NCBI GenBank assembly: GCA_040217755.1
Contig: JBEHWJ010000001.1
Span: 97,878-161,877 of the forward strand
Origin: PHAA01 sp040217755
GTDB taxonomy: Bacteria; Bacillota; Syntrophomonadia; Syntrophomonadales; Syntrophomonadaceae
Reading direction: 5' to 3'
DNA length: 64,000 bases
A model generated the notes under the pieces. It was not told where the DNA came from, made no database searches, and was given only the letters and a program-made list of their open reading frames with translations. A program made the position numbers and the translations under genes. Of this stretch, positions 1 through 8,874 are shown one piece after another; the first letter of the stretch is position 1; each line of letters starts with the position of its first letter.

Positions 1-717
1 CTGCTCGACAATCTGGTGATGCCGCTGCTGGATGAATTTCAACCGGAACTCATCGTCAATTCTGCCGGCCAGGACAACCATTACAGCGACCCACTGGCCA
101 ACATGGCCTTTTCCGCCCAGGGCTACGCGGTATTGAATCAAAAGCTGGCCCCGGACATCGCGGTCCTGGAAGGCGGCTACTCGGTCGAGACCGCCTTGCC
201 CTACGTCAACCTGGGCATAATCATGGCCATGGCCGGTATCGATTACTCCAACCTGAGAGAACCTGATTATTCGCCGGCGCGGTTAGGCAAGAAATCAGGT
301 TCCCAGGATTATTTCAACCAGATCATAAATACCCAGCTGGCCAATTTCCGGGGGAGAGAAGCCAAAATCCAGAATTACCGCGATCGCTTTCCCGATGATT
401 ATGCCTATAGTCAACAGATCTATTATGATACCGATGGCATCAGCGAACAGCAGATGGTCCGCCTGCGGATGTGCGGGGATTGCCCCGGATACCGTACTAT
501 CCAGTCCAGCGCCCGTCACCCCGGCTGGGACAATTATGAGGTATTCTGCATCACCGTCCCCCTGTACAGTTGCCCTAAATGCCAGGAGGATGGCCGGCGC
601 CTCTATGACGAGATGTGCGGGCGCGGCGGAACCTTTGACTATATATATCTGCAGGACCGGGCCCATGACGTGTTCCGCAGCATGAACCCCGGCCACCAAA
701 TGGAAACGGTATTGTAA
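1..717 (+). CDS. Histone deacetylase/AcuC family protein, 3' part
   Basis: The frame is open from the first base, so the N-terminus lies outside the window. The visible 238 residues carry the C-terminal half of the zinc-dependent arginase/deacetylase fold: SAGQDNHYSDPL matches the family block holding a zinc-binding Asp, and LEGGYS contains the usual catalytic-Tyr GGY motif. Family members remove acetyl groups from protein lysines or small polyamine-like substrates; the substrate here is unknown. An unusual C-terminal tail carries two CxxC pairs (CGDC near visible residue 156, CPKC near 190), suggesting an added metal site. It ends two bases before the mutL ATG, so the two genes are probably co-transcribed. 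Confidence 0.85.
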   Translation: MLDNLVMPLLDEFQPELIVNSAGQDNHYSDPLANMAFSAQGYAVLNQKLAPDIAVLEGGYSVETALPYVNLGIIMAMAGIDYSNLREPDYSPARLGKKSGSQDYFNQIINTQLANFRGREAKIQNYRDRFPDDYAYSQQIYYDTDGISEQQMVRLRMCGDCPGYRTIQSSARHPGWDNYEVFCITVPLYSCPKCQEDGRRLYDEMCGRGGTFDYIYLQDRAHDVFRSMNPGHQMETVL

Positions 718-719
718 CC

Positions 720-2456
720 ATGACGATCAAGCTGCTGGATGACCACCTGATCAACAAGATCGCCGCCGGAGAAGTGATCGAAAGACCGGCTTCGGTGGTA
801 AAGGAGCTGGTGGAGAACGCCATCGACGCCGGCAGCCGGCGGATAGCGGTTCAGATAGCCGGCGGCGGCATCGCCCGCATCGAGGTGGCGGATGACGGCC
901 AGGGCATTCCCGCCGACCAGGTGCGGATGGCATTTGAACGGCATGCCACCAGTAAGATCGGCCGGGAAGATGACCTGTTGAGCATCGCCACCATGGGATT
1001 CAGGGGGGAGGCCTTGCCCAGCATCGCCTCGGTCAGCCGGCTGGAATTGTACACCCAGCATGGCCAGGAGGCAGGGACTAGGATATCCCTGAGCGGGGGC
1101 CGGGATATCGTTCAGGATAACGCTCCCACCGCCCCGGGTACCAAAGTGGTTGTCACGGATTTGTTTTTCAACACCCCGGCCCGTAAGAAATTTTTAAAAT
1201 CGATGGTCAGCGAGGCCATCCAGGTGCACGATATGATGTGCCGCCTGGCCCTAGCCCGACCTGATATATCTTTCAGCTATGCCAACGAGAAAAAGCTCTA
1301 TTTTAAAACCCCCGGCAGCGGAGATCTCAGGGATACGGTGGTCGCCATCTACGGCCGTGATTTCGCGGAACATTTCATCGCTGTCGATTGGCAGGGAGAG
1401 CGGTACCGGGCGCGGGGATTGATATCCAAACCGGAATTCCGCCGTTTGAATCGGAAGAACCAATTGTTTTACGTCAACGACCGCCTCATCAAAAGCCCCC
1501 TCTTGGCCCGGGCCGTTGACGAAGGTTATCGCGGTTTCCTGCTGGCCCGGGAATACCCGGCGGTGTTTCTCTACCTATATCTGCCGGCGGGAGAGGTGGA
1601 TGTAAACGTTCACCCCCAGAAGACCGAGGTCAGATTCCGCGACGATAAAGCCATCTTCCAGCTGGTCAGCCAAGCCCTCAAGGCTGCCCTGGGCGGACCT
1701 CAACCGCTGGATGGTCACCGGATTGAGAACCCTTCCCGGTTCTCTCCGCCATATAACCGGGCCCAACCCGGGTGGTACCGGCCCCATGACCCGCAACCGC
1801 TGTTCATCGCCGAAACCGGACCCCAGCCGACCGATACCCGCCGGGTGAGCGGTACCGAATGGGAGGGTCCGGATTACGGCCGCCGCCAGCCGGATGCCGA
1901 TCTGGTGGTTATCGGCCAGTGCTTCGACGGGTATATTATTGTTGAACAGGGAGATTCGATCTGGCTGGTCGACCAGCATGCCGCCCATGAGCGCATAATC
2001 TACAATCGGCTGCGGCAACCGGACCGGGGTCAAACCGGCGTTGGACAGGTGCTGGCCTTCCCACAGGTCTTCGATCTATCCCGGTCCGCCATGGATATAC
2101 TTGAAAACCACCTGGACGTGTTCCGGGAAGCAGGCTTCGACCTGGAACCGCTGGGACCGGATTCAGTCATCCTGCGGACCGCCCCGCCGGCACTGCAGGG
2201 ACAGGAGGTGGAGTTCATCAATGAATGTCTGGATGTCCTGGGCGGTGAAAAATTGCTCGATTTCAAGGATGAGATCTATGCCATGATGGCCTGTAAACAG
2301 GCGGTAAAAGCTGGGGACCGGTTGTCGCGGGCGGAAATGATGCTGCTTATCGATGAACTGCTGCAGAACCGGGATTTCCGAAATTGTCCCCATGGGCGCC
2401 CGACATTGGTCGAAATCAGCCGCCCGGAGCTGGAGAAGCGTTTTAAGAGGAAATAG
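720..2456 (+). CDS. mutL: DNA mismatch repair protein MutL
   Basis: 578 residues, normal for MutL. The N-terminal GHKL ATPase motifs are clear: KELVENAIDAGS (about 28-39), DDGQGIP (about 59-65) and GFRGEALPSI (about 91-100). The C-terminal domain keeps endonuclease motifs: DQHAAHE near 418, an ACK motif near 523 and CPHGRP near 556-561. MutL links MutS mismatch recognition to strand incision; lineages without MutH nick DNA with this C-terminal site. The last acidic residue of the DQHA-x2-E-x4-E motif reads as Asn here. MutS is not visible upstream. The gene sits between the deacetylase and a methyltransferase with only 2-base gaps, implying one operon. Confidence 0.97.
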   Translation: MTIKLLDDHLINKIAAGEVIERPASVVKELVENAIDAGSRRIAVQIAGGGIARIEVADDGQGIPADQVRMAFERHATSKIGREDDLLSIATMGFRGEALPSIASVSRLELYTQHGQEAGTRISLSGGRDIVQDNAPTAPGTKVVVTDLFFNTPARKKFLKSMVSEAIQVHDMMCRLALARPDISFSYANEKKLYFKTPGSGDLRDTVVAIYGRDFAEHFIAVDWQGERYRARGLISKPEFRRLNRKNQLFYVNDRLIKSPLLARAVDEGYRGFLLAREYPAVFLYLYLPAGEVDVNVHPQKTEVRFRDDKAIFQLVSQALKAALGGPQPLDGHRIENPSRFSPPYNRAQPGWYRPHDPQPLFIAETGPQPTDTRRVSGTEWEGPDYGRRQPDADLVVIGQCFDGYIIVEQGDSIWLVDQHAAHERIIYNRLRQPDRGQTGVGQVLAFPQVFDLSRSAMDILENHLDVFREAGFDLEPLGPDSVILRTAPPALQGQEVEFINECLDVLGGEKLLDFKDEIYAMMACKQAVKAGDRLSRAEMMLLIDELLQNRDFRNCPHGRPTLVEISRPELEKRFKRK

Positions 2457-2458
2457 GC

Positions 2459-3235
2459 ATGAAGTTCGTGGTTACAACCACCCAATCGCAAGAGGATATA
2501 ATCCCAGTTTTGAGGGAATTCATAGCCGCCACCGGATTCGATTTCGTTCCCCGCCGCCGCCGGGGACTGGCCGACATCGCCAGGGAACGGGGCGCCGACG
2601 GGGTGATTGTATGGGAAGCGACCGGCCCGGTGCTCAATATCCAGGGGGAGAAGCTTTTCTTCCACCCCGGCATGGCCAAAAGCCGAATCGCCGCCTACCG
2701 GAAAAAGGGCCAGGAAGACCTCCTGATCAAGGCCTGCCAACTGCAGCCGGGCTGGAGTTTTTTAGACTGCACCCTGGGCATGGGCGCCGACGCCATAGTA
2801 GCCTCTTATTTTTCCCGTACCGGCCGCATCACCGGATTGGAATCGGAAGCTGCGATAGCTGCGGTGATAGGCTGGGGGATGAAGATGTATGCCGGCCGGA
2901 TGGCCTGGCTCAACCAAGCCGTCAACCGTATCGAAGTGATCTGCAGCCGCCATCAGGATTACCTGCAGCGACTGCCGGAGCGAGCATACGATATCGTCTA
3001 TTTCGACCCTATGTTCGAACAGCCGGTACTCAAAAGCCAGCCCCTGAATCCCCTGCGCAAACTGGCCAATCCCCAATCGCTTGACCCCGCCGCGGTCCAA
3101 CAGGCCTGCCGGGTGGCACGCCGCCGGGTGGTCATGAAAACCCAGGCCGCCAGCGGTGAGATCGAACGCCTGGGAATGCAGAAGGTCCCCGGCAGCCGCC
3201 ACAACCCCATTACCTATGGGGTAATCGATACATAG
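2459..3235 (+). CDS. Class I SAM-dependent methyltransferase, RsmJ-like
   Basis: 258 residues. A Rossmann SAM-binding motif (FLDCTLGMGADA, about 101-112) and a DPMF catalytic-type motif near 183 resemble RsmJ/DUF548 rRNA guanine-N2 methyltransferases, which carry DPMY-like motifs. The N-terminal 90 residues include an RRRR-rich patch and a FHPGMAKSR segment that may bind RNA. It starts three bases after the mutL stop and precedes miaA, so a nucleic-acid-modifying role fits the context. The exact target is not shown by sequence. Confidence 0.8.
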   Translation: MKFVVTTTQSQEDIIPVLREFIAATGFDFVPRRRRGLADIARERGADGVIVWEATGPVLNIQGEKLFFHPGMAKSRIAAYRKKGQEDLLIKACQLQPGWSFLDCTLGMGADAIVASYFSRTGRITGLESEAAIAAVIGWGMKMYAGRMAWLNQAVNRIEVICSRHQDYLQRLPERAYDIVYFDPMFEQPVLKSQPLNPLRKLANPQSLDPAAVQQACRVARRRVVMKTQAASGEIERLGMQKVPGSRHNPITYGVIDT

Positions 3236-3264
3236 GTATAAAATCACAAGCGAGGAATCCACGC

Positions 3265-4197
3265 ATGTACAAATTGGTGGCCCTGGTAGGTCCTACCGCA
3301 GTAGGCAAAACCGAAATATCCCTCCAGGTGGCCGAAAAGATCGGAGCGGAGATAATATCCTGCGATTCGATGGCGGTTTACCGGGGTATGGATATAGGCA
3401 CCGCCAAGCCGGCGGTCGGGGAGCGGCAAAGAGTGGCCCACCATATGATCGACGTCATCGACCCGGACGTTGATTTCACCGTGGCTGATTACCAGCGCCA
3501 GGTCAAAGGATTGATCGAGTCGATCCATGACCGGGGCCGGCTGCCGCTGCTGGCCGGGGGGACCGGGCTTTATTACCAGGCGGTAGTCGACGATTATAAT
3601 TTCTTCCCGGTGGAATCGCTGCAGCCGATACGGCAGGGGCTGGAGCAACAATGCGATGAAGACGGTTTGAGCCATCTGTTGGGCCGTTTGCGGGAGGTAG
3701 ACCCCGACTATGCGGCCAAAGTGGGACCTAATGATCGTAAGCGCATCATCCGCGCCCTGGAGGTCTATGAACTGACCGGGCAGTCTTTCTCATCCCTGCA
3801 AACCAACCGGCCGGGCGCTTACCATCTGGCCGCGGTGGGTCTGTACCTGGATCGGGCCCGGCTATATGCCCGCATCGAGGACAGAGTTGACCAAATGATA
3901 GGGGCGGGGCTGGTCGAGGAGGTCATCCGCCTGCGCTCGCAGGGGTATCATGCCGGGCTCAATGCCATGCAGGCCCTCGGTTACAAGCAGGTGTGGGCCT
4001 ACCTCGAGGGTCGACTCGATTATGAAGCGATGGTCAAGGCTATCAAAGACGAAACCCGCCGTTTCGCCAAGCGTCAATATACCTGGTTCAATAAGGACCG
4101 GCGCATCCGCTGGGTCGACGTGGGGGCTTATGACGATATCGGGATCCTGGTCGGGAAGATTTGTGAAATTATGGATGGACAATTGTTGAATGCATAG
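3265..4197 (+). CDS. miaA: tRNA dimethylallyltransferase MiaA
   Basis: 310 residues, the usual size. The P-loop GPTAVGKTE lies at 9-17, followed by SCDSMAVYRGMDIGTAKP, the substrate-recognition block, and LAGGTGLYYQA near 95. MiaA transfers a dimethylallyl group to A37 of tRNAs reading UNN codons, improving decoding. ATG start with a weak GAGG about 10 bases upstream. Placed 29 bases after the methyltransferase and upstream of hfq, as in many Bacillota and Proteobacteria. Confidence 0.97.
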   Translation: MYKLVALVGPTAVGKTEISLQVAEKIGAEIISCDSMAVYRGMDIGTAKPAVGERQRVAHHMIDVIDPDVDFTVADYQRQVKGLIESIHDRGRLPLLAGGTGLYYQAVVDDYNFFPVESLQPIRQGLEQQCDEDGLSHLLGRLREVDPDYAAKVGPNDRKRIIRALEVYELTGQSFSSLQTNRPGAYHLAAVGLYLDRARLYARIEDRVDQMIGAGLVEEVIRLRSQGYHAGLNAMQALGYKQVWAYLEGRLDYEAMVKAIKDETRRFAKRQYTWFNKDRRIRWVDVGAYDDIGILVGKICEIMDGQLLNA

Positions 4198-4254
4198 AAT
4201 ATAATCTTAGCATTAGTGAAAAATAATTTAACTAGATTAGTGGAGGCTATTACC

Positions 4255-4512
4255 TTGTTAAATAAAAGTCAGTTCAATCTGCAGGACGCATTCCTCAACC
4301 AGGTCAGAAAGGATAAGATTTTAGTAACCATATATCTGGTCAATGGTTTTCAGATAAGAGGTATGGTGAAGGGATTCGATAATTTTACAGTCGTCGTGGA
4401 ACTGGATGGCAAACAGCAATTGGTGTATAAGCATGCCATATCGACCGTAGCACCTATGAAACCGATAAGCATCATGGTCATGGAAGCCAAACCGGAGCAG
4501 GAGAAGGCCTGA
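4255..4512 (+). CDS. hfq: RNA chaperone Hfq
   Basis: 85 residues from a TTG start at 4255. I prefer this start over a GTG at 4216 because GGAGG at 4242-4246 has correct spacing and the protein then begins LNKSQFNLQDAFLN, the normal Hfq N-terminus. The Sm1 motif (residues about 18-45, with YLVNGFQIRG) and Sm2 motif (YKHAISTV) are complete. Hfq forms a hexameric ring that binds U-rich and A-rich RNA. Linkage to miaA is classical. A weak terminator follows. Confidence 0.96.
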   Translation: MLNKSQFNLQDAFLNQVRKDKILVTIYLVNGFQIRGMVKGFDNFTVVVELDGKQQLVYKHAISTVAPMKPISIMVMEAKPEQEKA

Positions 4513-4545
4513 TTCAGCAGCCAGGAGTGAAAAGAGATCGGTAAC

Positions 4546-4573
4546 GCTCCCTTGGTCTACCCGGGGGGCTTTT
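4546..4573 (+). terminator. Weak Rho-independent terminator after hfq
   Basis: GCTCCC (4546-4551) pairs with GGGGGC (4564-4569) including a G-U pair, followed by TTTT. It would end the deacetylase-to-hfq transcript. The next ~140 bases hold an inverted repeat (ACTGTGT/ACACAGT enclosing GGGTTT/AAACCC, about 4614-4668) of unknown role. Confidence 0.5.
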
Positions 4574-4714
4574 ATTATGGATTTTTAACCCCCTAATGGC
4601 GACAGGCCCGGAACTGTGTCAATGCGGTCGGGTTTGACCGGTTAAACCCAAAACGTCTACACAGTGTCACCACTCCAGTCCTATTTTCATATATATAGGG
4701 TAGAATAAACTGGA

Positions 4715-5632
4715 ATGGTGATGAGAATGGAAATATCCATGCGCTTTAGAAATGAAGCGGTCGCAGCCGTAAGCAGCAGCGCCGAGCAGTATTCCGCTCC
4801 CTCGAGTTTCGCTAAAACCGATGCCTTTTATGAGCTGGAGCAACTGATCGGTCTCAAAAAGGTCAAAAGAACCATCGCGGAAATCACCGCTTTTGCCCTG
4901 ATTCAAAAGCAGAGGGACGCCAAGGGATTGAAGTCATGTCCCACCGTACTGCACGCTATCTTCAAAGGCAATCCGGGTACCGGCAAGACCACCGTGGCCC
5001 GGATAATGGGCAGCATCTACCGTGACATCGGCATCTTGAATCGCGGCCACTTGGTGGAAGCGGAAAGAGCCGACCTGGTGGGCGAATATATAGGCCATAC
5101 CGCCCAGAAGACCAAGGAGATGATCAAGAAATCCCTTGGGGGAGTGCTGTTCGTGGACGAGGCCTATACCCTGGCCCAAGGCGGCGAAAAGGACTTCGGC
5201 AAAGAGGCCATCGCCACCCTGGTCAAGGCGATGGAGGACCAGCGCAATAACCTGGTGGTTATTTTGGCCGGGTACTGCCAAGAGATGGATTTTTTCATGA
5301 GGTCCAACCCCGGCCTGCGTTCCCGTTTCCCGCTGCAGATCGATTTTGCCGACTACGAGAGCGAGCAGCTTTTCCGCATCGCGCTGCAGATGTATGCAGA
5401 ACGGGACTATGAACTGAGCAGCAAATGCCGGTGGCGATTGAAAGCCAGGCTGGACGAATTCGTCAAACGCCGTCATCCCCACAGCGGCAATGCCCGCTAT
5501 GTGCGCAACCTGGTGGAGAAATCGCTGCGGCTGCAAGCCCTGCGCATAGTGGATGCCGAGGTTTTGACCCGCCGCGACCTAATGACCATCGAAGAGATTG
5601 ACCTGCCCGATGACGCTGAGCTGCAGATTTAG
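4715..5632 (+). CDS. spoVK: AAA+ ATPase, SpoVK / CbxX-CfxQ family
   Basis: 305 residues with a single AAA+ module: Walker A GNPGTGKTT (about 84-92), Walker B GVLFVDEAY (about 142-150), and a sensor/arginine-finger region with RSRFPLQIDF. In Bacillus subtilis the orthologue SpoVK follows hfq and is expressed in the mother cell during sporulation; its molecular substrate is not established. CbxX homologues in autotrophs act as Rubisco activases, but no Rubisco is visible here. ATG, GTG and ATG codons lie close together at 4715-4723 with no strong ribosome site, so the start is uncertain by a few codons. Confidence 0.88.
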   Translation: MVMRMEISMRFRNEAVAAVSSSAEQYSAPSSFAKTDAFYELEQLIGLKKVKRTIAEITAFALIQKQRDAKGLKSCPTVLHAIFKGNPGTGKTTVARIMGSIYRDIGILNRGHLVEAERADLVGEYIGHTAQKTKEMIKKSLGGVLFVDEAYTLAQGGEKDFGKEAIATLVKAMEDQRNNLVVILAGYCQEMDFFMRSNPGLRSRFPLQIDFADYESEQLFRIALQMYAERDYELSSKCRWRLKARLDEFVKRRHPHSGNARYVRNLVEKSLRLQALRIVDAEVLTRRDLMTIEEIDLPDDAELQI

Positions 5633-5665
5633 TCTCTATACCGACCGCAGAAAGTAGGTAACGAT

Positions 5666-6892
5666 TTGGATGCCCTGGGTTTGATCCGCAGCGCCGAGCA
5701 TGCCCTGCGGGACGTTTATGCACAGTATGAAGATATCGCCTTTCGTAATCAGGCCAAAGTTCTGAAGGCTTTTCAAAACCGCAAGGTCCGGGAGAGTTAT
5801 TTCGCCCCTTCATCAGGGTATGGTTACGGTGATCAGGGGAGGGACGAGCTGGAGAGTATATATGCCCAGGTGATGGACACGGAGGAAGCCATGGTCCGCT
5901 CCCAGATAGTGTCGGGGACCCATGCCATCAGCGCCTGCCTGGCCGCCCTGCTGCAACCGGGCCAGCAGATGCTTGCGGTGGCTGGAACCCCCTACGACAC
6001 TCTTACCCGGGTGATCGGCAAAGATGAGCCAGGCCCAGGCACCCTTATCGCCCGGGGTATCAAATATGACGAGGTGGCCCTGGACAGCAGTGGCCGGCCC
6101 GATTACCAGGCCATTGCTGCCCGGGTGAATGCCGATACCCGTGTGGCCCTGATCCAAAGATCCCGCGGTTATAGTCTCCGGCCATCGCTGCGGGTAGGAG
6201 ATATTGCCGAATTGATCGGCATCATCCGGGCCGCCAATTCTGCTACCATCATATTTGTGGATAATTGTTATGGAGAATTCACCGATACACAGGAGCCTTC
6301 GTCGGCAGGCGCGGACCTGATGGCCGGCTCTCTTATCAAAAACCCGGGCGGAGGGCTGGCGCCGGCGGGGGGATACATAGCCGGGTGCCGGGAACTGGTA
6401 GAGGAAGTAGCTTATCATCTTACCGCCCCCGGACTGGGCAAGGCGCTGGGGGCCAGCCTGAGCGATAAACGCAACCTCTATCAGGGGTTTTTTCTGGCTC
6501 CCCATACGGTTCTGCAGGCTATGAAAGGCAGCCTCCTGCTGGCTTACGTATTCCGTGAGCTTGGTTACGAAGTATTTCCCGGACCGGATGAGCCCCGCGG
6601 CGATATCGTCCAGGCAGTGCGCCTGGGCAGCGCCGAACAGGTTATCCGCTTCTGCCAGACCGTGCAGAACAGTTCCCCGGTTGACAGTGACGTGCGCCTG
6701 GAATATGGAGCGGTACCCGGATACCAGGATCGCATCGTCATGGCCGCCGGCACTTTCGTGCAGGGATCATCCATCGAGATTTCCTGCGATGCACCGCTGC
6801 GGGAACCTTATGTGGCCTATTGGCAAGGGGGCCTTTGCTACGAACACTGCCGCCTGGCGGTCCAAAACCTGGCAGAAGCATTTTCTCGGTAA
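5666..6892 (+). CDS. ynbB: PLP-dependent YnbB-type lyase (aluminium resistance/methionine gamma-lyase family)
   Basis: 408 residues from a TTG start preceded by AGGT. The fold is PLP type I: FVDNCYGEF carries the cofactor-binding Asp region near 200, and GSLIKNPGGG near 221-230 holds the likely Schiff-base lysine. Proteins of this family are labelled aluminium resistance or cystathionine beta-lyase-like, and their physiological substrate is unproven. Its position between spoVK and glnA copies the Bacillus order spoVK-hflX-ynbB-glnR-glnA, with hflX and glnR missing. Confidence 0.9.
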   Translation: MDALGLIRSAEHALRDVYAQYEDIAFRNQAKVLKAFQNRKVRESYFAPSSGYGYGDQGRDELESIYAQVMDTEEAMVRSQIVSGTHAISACLAALLQPGQQMLAVAGTPYDTLTRVIGKDEPGPGTLIARGIKYDEVALDSSGRPDYQAIAARVNADTRVALIQRSRGYSLRPSLRVGDIAELIGIIRAANSATIIFVDNCYGEFTDTQEPSSAGADLMAGSLIKNPGGGLAPAGGYIAGCRELVEEVAYHLTAPGLGKALGASLSDKRNLYQGFFLAPHTVLQAMKGSLLLAYVFRELGYEVFPGPDEPRGDIVQAVRLGSAEQVIRFCQTVQNSSPVDSDVRLEYGAVPGYQDRIVMAAGTFVQGSSIEISCDAPLREPYVAYWQGGLCYEHCRLAVQNLAEAFSR

Positions 6893-6917
6893 ATCAGTAT
6901 TGGGAGGGGATTGAGAA

Positions 6918-7397
6918 GTGGACACAGCAGTTCTGATCATCGCCTTGTTGTTCATACTGGTCGGCATCGCCGGCACTTTTCTGCCGGTCCTGCCCGGGGT
7001 GGCGATGATCTTCGCAGCTATCGCCGCTTACGGTTGGTATGAAGGTTTCCGGACCATAACCGCCGGATACTTGATGATACTGGCCGGGCTGACCGTTTTA
7101 TCGATGCTGGTCGACTATCTCTCCGCCTATCTGGGAGCCAAATACTATGATTCCAGCCGGTTGGGGATGTGGGGCGCGGTGCTGGGCAGCGTGGTAGGCC
7201 TGTTCCTGTTTCCTCCCCTGGGGATAATAGTCTGTCCCTGGCTGGGGGCGGTAGGCGGTGAACTGATCCAGGGCCACGATTTTCAGAAGGCCATGAAATC
7301 CGGTCTGGGGGCCGTCATCGGGCTTTTTTCCGGTATCGCCTTCAAGATCGCCATCGGGATAGGTATGCTGATCTCGTTCCTGGTATTGATCTTCTGA
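6918..7397 (+). CDS. DUF456 integral membrane protein
   Basis: 159 residues from a GTG start after GGGAGGGG. Nearly the whole protein is hydrophobic, with about four to five membrane spans rich in Gly and Pro (for example GIAGTFLPVLPGV near 14-26). This fits the DUF456 family, whose function is unknown. It lies 25 bases after ynbB and 68 bases before glnA, so it may be co-transcribed with either. Confidence 0.85.
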   Translation: MDTAVLIIALLFILVGIAGTFLPVLPGVAMIFAAIAAYGWYEGFRTITAGYLMILAGLTVLSMLVDYLSAYLGAKYYDSSRLGMWGAVLGSVVGLFLFPPLGIIVCPWLGAVGGELIQGHDFQKAMKSGLGAVIGLFSGIAFKIAIGIGMLISFLVLIF

Positions 7398-7465
7398 TTG
7401 CGGGCACCAGTATAATATGCTAATCTTTCTGAGTCATTCCGACATAATACAGGAGGTAATAACTT

Positions 7466-8794
7466 GTGGACAGGGAAGAGATCTTCACAATAGTGAAGGC
7501 CGAAAACGTAAAATTCATCCGCCTGCAGTTTACCGACATCCTGGGGGTATTCAAGAGCATATCGATAACCGTCGATCAATTGGGTAAAGCCCTCGACGGG
7601 GAGTTGATGTTCGACGGTTCATCCATCGAAGGATTTGTGCGCATCGAGGAATCGGATATGTATCTGCGCCCCGACCTGGACACATTTCTGGTTCTCCCCT
7701 GGATAAGCCCCAACTCGACCAGCAAGATGGCCCGGCTGATCTGTGACGTATTCGATCCCTACGGCAATCCCTTCGAGGGTTGTCCCCGCCATGCCCTTTC
7801 CCGGGTGCTGGCCGAGGCCCGCGACATGGGGTACACCATGCAGGTCGGCCCGGAACCAGAATTTTTCCTGTTCCGGGTCAACGAAGATGGCACCCCTACC
7901 TTGAAAACCCAGGACAAAGCCAGTTATTTCGATTTGCCCCCGGTGGATAAGGGCGAGGAAGCCCGCCGCGACATGGTCGAGACTCTGCAGAGCATCGGTT
8001 TCGAAATCGAGGCCGCCCACCATGAAGTCGCCCCGGGTCAGCATGAGATAGACTTCAAATATATGGAGGCCTTGAAGACGGCCGACAATATAATGACCTT
8101 CCGGATAGTCGTGCGGACCGTGGCCCAGCGCCATGGCCTGCATGCCACCTTCATGCCCAAACCGGTATACGGAATCAGTGGGTCGGGGATGCATATGCAT
8201 GTATCGCTTTTTAAAGGGGAACAGAATGCCTTTTACGATCCCGACCAGGAAGATGGGTTGAGCGATGCCTGCCGCCATTTCATAGCCGGCGTTCTCAAAC
8301 ACGCCCCGGCTATCTCGGCTATCACCGGCCCTACCGTAAATTCTTATAAAAGGCTGGTGCCCGGTTACGAGGCCCCGGTTTATATCGCCTGGTCCCACCG
8401 CAACCGCAGCCCATTGATCAGAATTCCAGCCAAGCGGGGGATGAGCACCCGATTGGAGGTGCGCAGCCCCGATCCCAGCTGCAATCCTTACCTTGGCATG
8501 GCCGTGTTATTGAAAGCGGGATTGGAAGGTATCCGCCTCAAGTTGGAGCCCCCGGCCCCGGTCGAACAGAACATCTATGAGATGGACCTGGCCAGCCGCA
8601 TCGAACAGGGTATCTCTTCATTGCCGGAAAACCTTTTCGAAGCCCTGAAAGAACTGCGCCGGGATCAGCTCATCCAGGATGCCCTGGGACCGCACATCTT
8701 CTCCCGCTTCGTCAAAGCCAAAACCACAGAATGGGAGAATTACAGTTCCCGGGTTTATGATTGGGAATTGAACGAGTACCTGGAAAAGTTCTAG
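7466..8794 (+). CDS. glnA: Glutamine synthetase, type I (GSI-alpha)
   Basis: 442 residues from GTG with AGGAGGT nine bases upstream. FDGSSIEGFVRIEESDM near 50-66 contains the Arg of the Bacillus-type feedback-inhibited enzyme. Metal and glutamate-binding blocks (PEPEFFLF, GSGMHMHVSLF, and the NRSPLIRIP loop) are present. Length and the lack of an adenylylation tyrosine loop indicate GSI-alpha. It makes glutamine from glutamate, ammonia and ATP in the cytoplasm. No GlnR gene lies next to it and I see no clear TGTNA-N7-TNACA operator in the 68 bases upstream, so control differs from Bacillus; a TATAAT lies near 7412. Confidence 0.97.
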   Translation: MDREEIFTIVKAENVKFIRLQFTDILGVFKSISITVDQLGKALDGELMFDGSSIEGFVRIEESDMYLRPDLDTFLVLPWISPNSTSKMARLICDVFDPYGNPFEGCPRHALSRVLAEARDMGYTMQVGPEPEFFLFRVNEDGTPTLKTQDKASYFDLPPVDKGEEARRDMVETLQSIGFEIEAAHHEVAPGQHEIDFKYMEALKTADNIMTFRIVVRTVAQRHGLHATFMPKPVYGISGSGMHMHVSLFKGEQNAFYDPDQEDGLSDACRHFIAGVLKHAPAISAITGPTVNSYKRLVPGYEAPVYIAWSHRNRSPLIRIPAKRGMSTRLEVRSPDPSCNPYLGMAVLLKAGLEGIRLKLEPPAPVEQNIYEMDLASRIEQGISSLPENLFEALKELRRDQLIQDALGPHIFSRFVKAKTTEWENYSSRVYDWELNEYLEKF

Positions 8795-8814
8795 CTGGCA
8801 ACATAAACGGCAAA

Positions 8815-8853
8815 GCCACCCGGGGTGCGCCAGCGACGGCCCGGGTGGCTTTT
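8815..8853. terminator. Bidirectional terminator between glnA and lexA
   Basis: GCCACCCGG (8815-8823) is perfectly complementary to CCGGGTGGC (8841-8849) and is followed by TTTT on the plus strand. On the minus strand the stem is followed by a short T run. It can end both convergent genes. Confidence 0.85.
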
Positions 8854-8874
8854 CATCTTGGTTGGCCTTTATTC

